From contig NC_030858.1 in NCBI RefSeq assembly GCF_000208745.1, positions 32,647,301 to 32,711,300 on the forward strand: a DNA stretch of 64,000 bases, read 5' to 3'. The notes under the pieces were generated by a model. The model had not been told where the DNA came from, did no database searches, and was given only the letters and a program-made list of their open reading frames with translations. The translations under genes and the position numbers were made by a program. The stretch is from Theobroma cacao (Eukaryota > Streptophyta > Magnoliopsida > Malvales > Malvaceae). Position 1 is the stretch's first letter. Each line of letters opens with the position of its first letter. Positions 1-11,516 of this stretch are shown here, piece by piece.

Positions 1-24
1 TGGTCTTAATCAATGTAATTTTAG

Positions 25-1280
25 GTACTGTCCAGGGTGCAAAGAGCACCGTCAAGCCAGTAAAAAGTTGGATCTTTGGAGACTGCCGGAGATTCTGGTT
101 ATTCATTTAAAAAGATTCTCATATAGTCGATTCTTGAAAAACAAGCTGGAGACATTTGTTGACTTCCCCATTGATGATCTTGATCTGTCAAATTATATTG
201 CTTATAGGAATGGTGAGTTATCTAATCGTTACATGCTTTATGCTGTCAGCAATCACTATGGAAGCATGGGAGGTGGCCATTATACTGCATTTGTCCATGT
301 AAGTGAAGACCTAAAAATCTTATTTATAGTTTCCATAAAAAATATGAATTTGGGGAGCCTGTTCGTGATTTTTTATTAAAGAAAATCTTATTTCATATTA
401 ATCATGATTGAGCTAACAAGAGTACAAGGATAGCATATTACCTTCATGTGTATGTAGCATGTGGTGCATGTGGTATTTTATGCTGTGGGTTTGCTCAAGT
501 GGAAAGAACAACACACACAAACAAACTCATACATCCTTATGTTGCCGTAAACATCAAACCTGTCTCAGTGAATTGATATCCGTGGTGATCAGTCCCATTG
601 TTGGAACATTGGTCAGGGTACATGAACCTTTTGAAAGAATGCAAGGATCTGGATCTAGACCACAGGCATAGAACCTTCTCAGTTTGTGACCGTAAGACCT
701 GAGAGTATGCAAGATTTTAGTTGGATGATTAAACAAATTTTAGCATTTGAGCTAGCTAATTTAAATCTTGTTATTTACTTCTCTGTTCTGCACATGTTGG
801 AGGACTTTGTTACAAATCCTTTTCAAGCAGTCAGCTACTTTCAACTTCAAATGCTCTTTTCCACACTTCTCAAGTACCAAACCCTCTCCCGACCCCCCAA
901 AAAAGGTGTCCAAAATCCTTTTTGAACTGGGTCTCATAATGCAGGCTCGTTTCAGAAGAGGATATACATAGATAAGTGCCAATAGATTACAATGGGGGAT
1001 ACTGATTATTTTTTATTTTTGGGAAGGCAAACTGATTAATTTGTTTAGCATGAAATATAAAATTTTCCCCCTTTCAATTCTAAGATTTTGTGAAAAATGA
1101 TTGCATGTGTACTTGATTGTGTGTTGGTACTGCTGGAATACTCTAATTTTTGTTTCTCTGATGTAGCATGGTGGTGGTCGGTGGTACGAGTTTGATGATA
1201 GCCATGTTTATCCCATCGGCCTGGAGAAGATAAAGACATCTGCTGCTTATCTTCTCTTCTACAGAAGAGTTGTAGAATAA
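25..1280 (+). CDS. UBP8: Ubiquitin-specific protease, UBP8-like, last two exons (5' partial)
   Basis: Cysteine-type deubiquitinase of the USP/UBP family, which removes ubiquitin from proteins. Only the C-terminal end is present, as exons 25-298 and 1167-1280, joined in phase between two His codons (TTTGTCCAT|CATGGT). The first exon follows an AG acceptor at 23-24 and opens with a [11 protein letters not shown] zinc-finger half, then [18 protein letters not shown], the conserved USP core strand. The catalytic His box is [10 protein letters not shown]. The second exon has WYEFDDSHV, the Asp/Asn box region, and ends ...[12 protein letters not shown] before TAA. The catalytic Cys box lies left of the window. 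The long finger-to-His organisation fits the Arabidopsis UBP5/8/9/10/11 group. The choice of UBP8 rests on the wording of the C-terminus and on gene order. The family is certain; the exact member is likely. Confidence 0.93.
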
Positions 1281-4200
1281 AAACATCTGGGTCATCACTT
1301 GCCAAAACCATTCTAAGCTAGGTATTATTTGTTAGTGAAAATATCAAAATTTTGCTGCCTTACAATTACCAATCTCAGAAGAGTAGCATTCTTTCATCTT
1401 TGGCATTGTTTAGTCTAAGTCGATAGTGTCTAGCATTGCAGAGGAAGGGAGATTAAAACGTAGAGTAGATGCCAGTGATGGCTGTAACATAGTAGCAATT
1501 CAAGAGGTGAGAGAGACTGAAGGGGATTTTTTTTTTTTTTATACTTATATCCATTTGTGAAAGGAAGTGTCTAGCTTTTTCTTTTTTCACATATTGAAAG
1601 TTTTACCAAAGGTTGTTGCTTTTAACCACTGTGAAGGTGTAATTTTGGTTAATGTTATTGTACAACTGATGATTGAACACTGAATTAATTCATTGATAGC
1701 TAATTCACGAGTTACCATTTTCAACATGCCATTATCTATGCAATGTTTCGTAAATTGTTGCCATTGCTTTCTCTTAAAGAATGTGAGTGTAGAACCCAAG
1801 TTACTGCTGCATGTCTGCGTTCATACTTAAATTCAGGATTTACTTAGGGGATGACTGGAGATTTGATGTCATTTGAAGAGAATCAAGTAAATTCTCAGGT
1901 TAAAAAAAGGTTAAATGACAGGAGATATTTTTATATATACCAGGGTCAGATGGAAGATATCTGTTTTCTCACTGAGTTTTATTAGTAATGGTGGACCACT
2001 TTTCCCCTCTTTCCCTTTTTGTGTAAGATGTGACTTGACTCTCTTGATAATTGTAGTACCATTGTACCCTGAGCCCAGTTAACTCCAGGACCACTCTCCC
2101 TTGGTTCACATTTGCCTCAGTTGCCTGTGGTTCTGATTTCTTGAGCACAATTGAGTTTTTCATTGAAAAATTCCAACCTTTAATCTCTACATGATTATAA
2201 TTATTGCTTTTGGTATGGTCAGTTTATTTGTTAGCTTTGAATTAAAGAGAACACAAAATTAGAAAAAAGAACAAAAGATTGAAATTGAAAATTTGCGGTA
2301 TGATCCTCTGTGTGGGGGTGCAAAAGGGAGAGAACTTCAATTTGAGACAATTGACATGTGAACAAGAAGGTTAAATTCAATTTAAAGAAAAATGTTCTAC
2401 ATAATCACGTGAAAGTTGTCCTGTTGAGGAATGCTTGGGTATTCTCGGTGTTGAGAATTGTGTTCACTTTGCAAGCCCATGTTACATGTTGTCGAATCCC
2501 ACCAAAAACCCATGTTACAGGACGCTATGGATAAAAGAACTGCATGTGCTTGGACTGGTTCCACTGAGAATTGATTCTTTAATTTCAAACTAGCCAGCTA
2601 CTAATTCTTGTTTTCTTTTCTTTAACCCCTTTGGACATTGGATACTCATTGATTGAATCAAGTAAACTTTCATTGTAGTAAATACATGTTTCAATTGCCA
2701 GAGAATAGCCTCAGATTTCTGTGTGTCGTATTTACTTTTAGGTTCTGGAAGAAAGCCAAAGCTATCATGGTCTCAAATTGACAAGCATTTTCCTGAAACC
2801 CAAGAAATTAGAAAGGCAGGCAGTTCTTTCTTTTGCTTTGATTGATTTGCTACTCTTGATAACTCAATTTCTGTTTGTTAGGAAATCACTATACAAACAC
2901 TTTTCATGGATATGCTAAGGCTGGTAAATTTGTATGCATGGAACAATGATGATCTGATAGTATATGCATCACATTACTAAGAATGATTGATTCAGAGGAC
3001 TCCAAAAGAAAGGAAATACAAGCATTGCTTCTCATTTCCATTGATTATCATATGTAGGCAAATCCAAATCATCAGTCAATTTCATATAATTATATGAGGA
3101 CCAAAAATGTCCTTCAACTTGTTCTATGAAAAATTGTTTGCTTCCAAAATTATAGACAAATCTCCACCTTTTTCCAACTATCAAAGTCTAATCTATCTAA
3201 TCAGAATAGATAGATAATATCTATTTTTTTTACCAGACGAAAAATCGAATATTAATTGATATTATTAATTTTCAATATAGAATAAATAATAGTAATCTAT
3301 AATTTAGATATGAATCAAGATATCGTATGTTAATTAAAATTTATATTTAAATTCAAAATTTTAAATTAAATTATTCTGATTGCAAAATAGAATAATTTAT
3401 GACGATGAATCAATTTTATGACTATCTTGGTAAGCTATCAAGTAACAAAATTTTCTTGGAAGCCTTATCTCGAAATAAATCAACTAAGCTTTAATTATGT
3501 ATAAATATATGTTTGTATGCATTACGTGAGAAGCAAGGTGATGAAAAGAAGTGAAAGTGAAGGATACAAATTAAGGAGGACAGAATATGTGGTAGACAAT
3601 TTATACAAGTGAGATTGTACACGGAAGCTTTATTTATTATTTTGGAGGACACTGACACCGGACTATACTTAGGACCACAAAATAATTTTTAAATCTCTTT
3701 TCTTTTAACAGAAAAAGAAAAATAAATAAATAAATAGAATTGGAAAAGAACAGTCTCCTCTTGCACCACTATATATCATTAGACATTCTTTGGAAGAAAT
3801 AATGTTTATTAGCTTCTTACATAGTTGATGACCCTAAATATGCTAATCCTTTTTAATTCTAAGAATTAAATGAGTTATTATTTTTAAATCCCAAAAACTT
3901 AGTTATGATTATTCAAAATAATTTTAAAAAGCAATGGATGTATAATATAATGAAAATGAATGGTACCCTTAATTATTATGAGTTAGAGTTGTTGTTTTCA
4001 TGTGATGACGAGTCTACATGTGTTACATAAATAGCAGCTACATTGGAGTGGTCCAATTTTAACATTGTCCTGCGGGAAAATTAGATCAGATCGAAACAAA
4101 ATCCAAGGAGTCATCATTTAATTAAGTTGGTGACATTTGGTTTTGGATTTTGGCATCGCTTTCGAGATAATAAGACGAACAAGCAGCCACCATACGAAAT

Positions 4201-5799
4201 TTCTTTTTTCTTTTTCTTTTATTTTCCTTGATCTTGAACTGGAAAAGCAATTTTCAATTGACATAATTGAAGAAAGCATTACAAAGACTACACCATTGTG
4301 ACATCTCTTTCATGCCCCAATAGAGTATTATGGAGTCTCCCTCAGCCAAAAATATGTCACATATTTAAGAATATATATGTGTGTGTATATATAATATCAA
4401 TATTATTTATATTTTTAATGTTACCGATGAGAATATGAGATCTTCTCTTAATGGTAAAACGGAAGTAGCTGGATTTAGCATCTCTTTCATGCCCACATAT
4501 GAGTATTATGGCTTAAACAACACAAGCTTGAGTTTAAATTTGATTAAACATCTCACTCTTGCTTTCATCTCAAACCTTATATATCAGAAAAAGACAATCA
4601 TACATACAATACGTACATGCATGTCATAAAGCCCAATTTCAAGGGTCTTATTAGCCACAAAATTGAGACAAAACAAAACCTAACCCATCCCGACTTGTTT
4701 GCAAGATTGATTTTTATATTCAATCAAAATTTGGATTAATACATTTTTTTTAAAGGTTGGATTAATACTGGTTACATAATCAAATTTACCACATTGAAGA
4801 AATATTAATGACAAACATATATTTTTTTTTTGGAGAAGGGGCTATTTTGGATTAATTCTTTTCTTAAAAAAGGCTTGAGATATTTTATTAAAAATCATAA
4901 TCATCGTGTCATTAAAATCTTTTACGAGAGTGACAAAGTAAAAGACTTCTGATGACATTAATTAATCCGGTTAAACGTAAGTCTTTGTACAATTCTTGTG
5001 AGCGTTGCGTATAAAAACAAAGCAGTGCCTCTAACCCTATAACCCTACACAAAGTCAAGTTTCCTTTCCCTCTATGCCGACATGATAAACAACCTTAACA
5101 GCAAGCCAGAACTTATAAGCCACACTGGTAAGAGTGAGGGGATTTAGGACTTAAACTATGTTTGTTTTTTTTTTTTTTTTTACCCTTTTCCCTTTGCTTT
5201 CTTAATCAGGCAAAAAAGATCATATACATCCTTTTAGAAAGTCCCCTGTGACAAGTGCTGTCCAACGAGATTGTATGTCTGTATTTCCCAAATTCCACAA
5301 GTAAAACCAAGTAATACAACGCTAGCTAGTGATGATGATAATGAAGCATTTTATGCAAAGGTTTTTTTATAAAGGAAAAAAAAAGAAAGTAATTAAGCTG
5401 TTTAATTAGAGCAGGCCCTATTACTCTTCCTATTTGATTTTATATATTCTTATATTGTTTAATATATTAGATTTATTCATGAACTGTAATTCATATATGA
5501 ATTAGTCATTATCAATATTAAAAAACCTAGGTTGATCAGCCATCCCAATCATTCCAGCTATATTGTAATACCAAGATATTTGTTCTAATAGACATGCATA
5601 TCTGTCAAACAAGTACAACACATTGGAGCTTCCAAGTGGTCCATAGCAGTGTTCACCAGATAAGTAAAAACCTCAAAAACAAATCAGATCCAATCCAACA
5701 CTTCAAGATGAAAGCTTCATGTGTATACAACTATCGATCGAATGCATATACGTATTTTTTCTTTCGTTTTTCCAGTTAATTTTGAAAATAGTTTAATTA

Positions 5800-5910
5800 A
5801 TGGTGCCCAAAGATTAGAACTTAGCATTCATTTTGGAGGTCTTGGATTCGAATTCTAAGACAAGTTGAACGAGATTTACGAGATGAAAATTATTATTCTT
5901 CATTGCGTAA
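5800..5910 (+). repeat. Possible SINE-like fragment
   Basis: The stretch GGTCTTGGATTCGAATTCT (5839-5857) resembles a pol III B box (GGTTCGANNCC-like). It follows a tRNA-like head beginning TGGTGCCCAAAG and is followed by AT-rich sequence. There is no clear A box and no target duplication. It could equally be another dispersed repeat. Confidence 0.25.
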
Positions 5911-6899
5911 TTAAATAGTTCATAATACAAAAGAAAATCATTTACAGGTGTTAATAAATTAATCAAATAAAATCTTAATTATAAATATTTTATCAAATTA
6001 AAACTTGAAAATATAATATAATCTCATATCCTTCTAGGATAAAGACAAAATAGGAGAGCTCCTATTCTTGCTTGAATTGTATAGCTTGCGCATGCATTGA
6101 ACTTGGAGAATCATAGTTTTATTATTTATAGCGTTTTAAAGATAAAATCTTAAGCTTAAATTAATGTTTCCAATTGTCGAAGAAGATACTTTCCTAATTT
6201 ATGATCATTTTATTAACAATAAAAGGTAATAATTTATATAAGTAAAATATTGATAATAAGTTTGCATATCTTTTTAAGTATATATAATTTTGAGTTATAC
6301 AATAAGAAATAATTTTTTTATGTCTCATAAATTGAATCATTTTTTTAAAGATTGAATATAAAATACTTTTAATTCATTATAAGTTTTAACTGAATAGTAT
6401 TTTTTTTTATAATTAAAAGAAGAGAAATTTGAATTTTACTTTTTAAGTAAGAGAATTATATATTAATTAATGTGTTAAATGTTTGAATGTAAATTTTAAT
6501 TAAATAGTGTCATTTTGAAAAAAAAAAGTAAAAAAAAATGATGTTAAGTGAAGTGGTATGAAATTTTTTACCATGAACGGGCTGTGTCCAAGGAGCAAAC
6601 AAGGGGTGCCCGTTAAAATGGCGGTACCAATTAGTGTAGCCCATATTTTTTAATTAAGAAATTAGAAAGAATAGGTAATAATTATGGAGATATTGACCGA
6701 AGAGAAAAAGAAAGCGTCGGAAGAGAGAGGGAATGAGTTGCATGGTGAATGGTGATAATGCGAGGAAGACAGAGAGGGACCGCAGGGAGAGTAAAGTGTG
6801 GGGTTAAAAAAGGGCGGGGGTTATCATATCAGAAATCAAAAGAACGCATGAAGTGGGAAATCTAAAGGTATCTGCCAGCCTTGATGTTGGCAACGAGAA

Positions 6900-7036
6900 A
6901 AGGTTATGTCACTACTGACTGACCACCTCTCTCTCTCTCTGCTGTTGCTGTTGTTGCTGCTGCTGCCTCCATCTGTTGTTTCTGCAGAGACGGCAGCTGT
7001 TTCCTGTTTCTAATCCTACCCCCAGAGAGAGAGAGA
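6900..7036. repeat. CT tract, TGC/TGT triplets and GA tract
   Basis: A CT run (about 6927-6940) leads into a (TGCTGT)-like triplet run. About 85 bases later there is a GA run (7024-7036). The CT and GA runs could pair in a hairpin. There is no open reading frame here, so this is a low-complexity or regulatory-type tract, not a coding repeat. Confidence 0.6.
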
Positions 7037-9248
7037 AACAGATCATAGCTAGCCTATATATTAGCTCTCATTATTTGTGACATGACAGTCCAATCCAGAC
7101 TTTTTTTTTACATAAAGAGAGCCCATAAAGTAATAATAATAGTATTATATAAAAGAAAGAAAACCAACATATACTTCCAAAATACCAATTACATGATTTG
7201 ACATTACAGATTCTGTACTATTAGCCCATATCCCAACAGACAAACCCCGGTTTCATTTACACCCGATTACCCCTTCTTAATCTTTCTCTTTCTCCAGGCC
7301 TTCCTTTTTTCCTTTTTATTTTTTCTTCTGGGCAAACTACAAATTTCTGTACAAGCGCAGAGAAGTCATGCTATATCATATATATATATGGACACATGCC
7401 ATGCACGTTTGATGAATTCACAGTCCCACTGTATCATGGTTCGATTTGGCCATTTGGGGGGCATCAAGTAAAGTGTACTGTGCTATAGTGGGGATTGCAC
7501 CATACAAAGGGACCCCACTTTTCAAGCTTCCTTTTTCTTTTTTTCCTTAAAACTTTTTTCTTCAAGGGAATCAACTATTGCCAATGGTGGTTTGTTCTGT
7601 ATTATCACAGTTTGTTTTTATTGGTTGATGCTAGGGTTTTCATGACCTCAGCGTGACACAAGCATCTAAGGTTTTTACTGCTTGATATGTGCTCTGCTTG
7701 TTAAAAACAAAAGGAGAGAGTGCAAAGAGTTTGCTTGAGAGAGAAATACAAGTTACGAGTAGGGACTATGAAAGTGAAAAGATTATAAAACATTAATGGC
7801 TCAGTTAAGCATCGATTAAGTTGAATATTAAGGTGTTGTCATTTTTCTTTTTCTAATGAGAGAGTGATTGACGTTTAAGTAAATCTGCACCAATCCTAGC
7901 GGCCACTAGTAGCGTCGTTGACGTAACATCTAGGGTTTTATTACTACTTACGTTCGTTGGCTGCTAACAATTCCTCATCTTGACTTTGAAAGCTATAGGC
8001 TATATTCCTTTCTCACTGTTCCATTTCTATTTGGTAAAAGGGCTAATTTGGCACAAGCAATAGACTCATATGATGCAAATATTTGGAGCTTATTTTGAAG
8101 AGATTCCTTGTCATAAAATTAAAATTGATATTTGGATGGTATTTTATCCTTTCTTTTTTTTTTGGGATAATAGAATCTAAAATTCCTCTCTAGCAAAGAC
8201 AAGAAATGTTTACACTACCAGTGGCAACGAAATGACTATCCAATAAGACTCAAACCTAAAATAATTACTTATTCGTTAAGGAGAGACAAGGTTACTACAT
8301 ATACACGTACGTGTGTGTGTGTGTGTATGTGAATACAAATATTTTTCATATATTAACAAAAATTAAAAATTTGTACCAAATTTGAAGCTTGAACTCGAAA
8401 GAAAAGGGGTGACAAAAATTAAGCAAAACTCAAGGGGTTTTAACTCAAAGGCTGCTGAAGCTGATCATAAGTCTTTTAGTGAAAGAAATGGAGGAAGAGC
8501 AAGCATGCATATATCTGCAGACAGTAGTCCCTTGAAGAATATTTGTATGGCTGATTTGGCCAACCGGAAGCATTGCAAAAGTTGTTTTTGTGTATCCCAA
8601 GGTTGTGTGTGTGTCGTGTATCACTGTAAATCTTTCTGCATGATTTTTGAGCCATCAAATTCGGTGAAAAAAAACAAAATATTATATAAACTACAATTAT
8701 TTTTGGTCATCTTAAATTAAAGTTTTAACGATTTGATTTGAGCTCTGAACATGGCAGGTGAACACATGCCAAACAACTGTATACCATTCTGTCATCCCCG
8801 TCCATGCCATTGCTATTGGCTAACCTAACATCCCTATTTCTCAAACAGGAGCCTACCACAGCTTGAATTGGGGTGAGCTCATACTCCTCTGTGCAGAGCA
8901 CTAAATCAATGAAATGTCATATTGGTTAAGTGGTCCTCTCTAGCTAGTACAGTGGACAAAGGCGGCTGACCACTCTGAAGAATTTGAAGGAAAGGGAGAC
9001 ATAGAAATTAAGACTTTGCGAAAATTGTTACCAAAAGAAATTGCACATTATTCCCTGGGAATTAACGTTGTTTACTTGAAAATATAATCTGAATTAAACA
9101 TATGTAAATGCAATCACAAGAAAAGAAAGAAACTTCTGAAAAGAAGAGGGGACAAAAGGCAACACACGGTGAGGTTTTTCAAGAGAGCCTTCCTATCTAG
9201 TTAGGAGCCTTCATCAAAACCTCAATTGTTTTAGTAATTATACATAGA

Positions 9249-9272
9249 ATATATATATATATATATATATAT
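9249..9272. repeat. TA microsatellite
   Basis: Uninterrupted (AT)n run just beyond the YABBY2 stop codon, so probably in its 3' UTR or 3' flank. Confidence 0.9.
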
Positions 9273-9314
9273 GATCGACGAGACTGGCTTCTAGTCACAG
9301 GTTGCCATTGTGTT

Positions 9315-11407
9315 TTAGTAGAACCCAGTAGACTTTTGAGTACCCTCTGCAAATGCCTGGTCCAGTTTTGCTTGCTTGTTGCCATCCAGCTTTAGGCCAA
9401 AGTGAATGTGAGGAAAATGTGCCCACTGCAAAACCAATGTTGTTATTTACCCTATAATTGCACTATAATTTATTCATAATTTGGTTGATTAAATTAGTTT
9501 CTTCTGTTGCTCTAGGTATCATCATTTTAAACGAAAGAAGTTGAAGATATCTTTTTGAGGCACAGACAAAATCCTTCACTTGGTCTAATTTGTACCTAGG
9601 GTAATAGCATTATCATAGTCAAACTACCGGTATGCACGCTGCCTTCGACCCTATTTACACTATTGGAGGTACATGGTTGGACAAACAGCAAGCAATATAT
9701 AGGCTCTATGTACCTATAATCTCTCTCTTTTGGCTAGAGGGAAGAAGGAATGTATCATGAGCAGCCCAATTTCTGAAACACATATGGTTGTACCCAAAAA
9801 AAAAAAAAAGAACATATAAAGGATATGAAAGAAGTGGATACGTAGTTAAGAAAATAGATTAATTTGCTAGATAAGCACACTAGGAGTAATTATGGAGAGA
9901 ATCATTGAATAATTAGGAAACTTGGAGTAAATTCAACAAGACATAGTATATAACATTGGAACATTTAGTCTAATAATAAGACCTAACTAATAAATGCATG
10001 TATCCCTTATACAAAAGCTAGATTTGAATCATCTCTCCCCAAAAATCAAAAGAAAAAAAAAACTATATATACACAGCCAGTGGCCTTAATAATGACCATG
10101 ACTGTCTTTAGCCAGTTAATATTTAATAATAAAGGTAAAAATGTGAAAAAAAAAAACAATTATGATCATTAATTTTCACTTGTATGAAAAATAACCAGTT
10201 AAGTTGCCAATGGCAACTGTGCCTATATATATCTCTTAGGCCTTCTAATAACCCTGTTAATTCCTGAGGCTAACTTAAACTAGTAGGCTCAGACACTTGA
10301 AGCAGGTGGAATTTGATGCCACTAGGGAGGTAATTCAATCGAGTCAGGTTCAATGATCTTTATTTCATTTCTTTAAAGCACAAGGAAGGAAAGAAGGCAG
10401 CGCCACAACGTTTTACTAAAACAATCTCCATAATTAAAAGGTCTTATCACTCATGAGGTGAGATTCAATGTGCATTCTTTAACCTGTGGTGATGAGTGAG
10501 AAGCTTTTCCTTTTCAGTCGTCTGAGAGTGATAAACGACCAAGGACCAACTACTCTACAAGCATGAGCTAACTGTGAAAGATTTGTTTTAATCATTTACC
10601 TAGTCAGTTCTCCCTATCATAGGTTGGTAACTGAGCCATCTTTCATAACAAAATCTTGCAGATGTATTAATTCTATAATTTTTCTTTCTTCTCAAAGGAA
10701 AAACTATATATACTTAAATGATCTTTGAATGTATAGAATATTCTCCTTCTCTAACGGATATATTATATATGTATATATATACTATATGCATCCATAAAAA
10801 AATTTAGATAGATATACTTATAACCATTTCCAAGAGCTGTCACCTTATAGAATTAAAGCATTTATTGAGACTTTACACCTTGGAAGAGTATGTGTATGAA
10901 ACAAAGATGTTGATTTATTTTGGGAAATCATCCATTTGAAAATATCCATGTTTGCAGAGGCTTTATCTTGCAATTACTAGAACCTATCATATCTTTAAAA
11001 TATTGCATATGTAAGAGTTTGACAGCCTTTTCTACTGTGAAATATCAAATAATGCTTGAGAGTTCTGACACTCTAGCTTATGATGATATTGCCAAAAATG
11101 TTTCACTGCAGGTTGCATAATTGGGTTTCATTTACATTATTATTTACCTATGTCTTCAACCAATTAATAGAGAAGTAGGATAATTGATTACAAATTCAGG
11201 AAATGACTAGCCTAACATATTAAAAAATCACTCTCTGACCATATTTCTCATATTTCCTAATTTTACAACCTCATGGTACGGATGCATATATATATATATA
11301 TATATTTATACATGTCCAACACATTGCTTTTTTTTTTTTTTTTTTTTAAATCACTTTTGGCATTATAAATAGTTAACAGTCTTGTACCAAGAAACAAAAA
11401 GTTGAAC

Positions 11408-11439
<32 letters not shown>

Positions 11440-11476
11440 TAGTTATATATATATATACTTATTANTATATATATAT

Positions 11477-11516
<40 letters not shown>

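Larger units (their letters stand above)
1281..9314. other. Intergenic region between the 3' ends of UBP8-like and YABBY2
   Basis: The two flanking genes converge on this 8 kb stretch. It probably includes the UBP8 3' UTR at its left end; the UBP8 stop codon itself lies within AATAAA. Most of it is AT-rich with no coding exon I can support. It holds a SINE-like patch near 5.8 kb, a purine/pyrimidine-rich GC-richer island at 6.6-7.04 kb, short GT and TA runs (for example 8307-8326 and 9249-9272), and a short exon-like stretch at 2743-2820. Confidence 0.6.

Noticed and set aside
5839..5857. tRNA gene suggested by a TTCGAA-type box
   Set aside because: No acceptor stem, anticodon arm or A box could be drawn; at most a SINE remnant.
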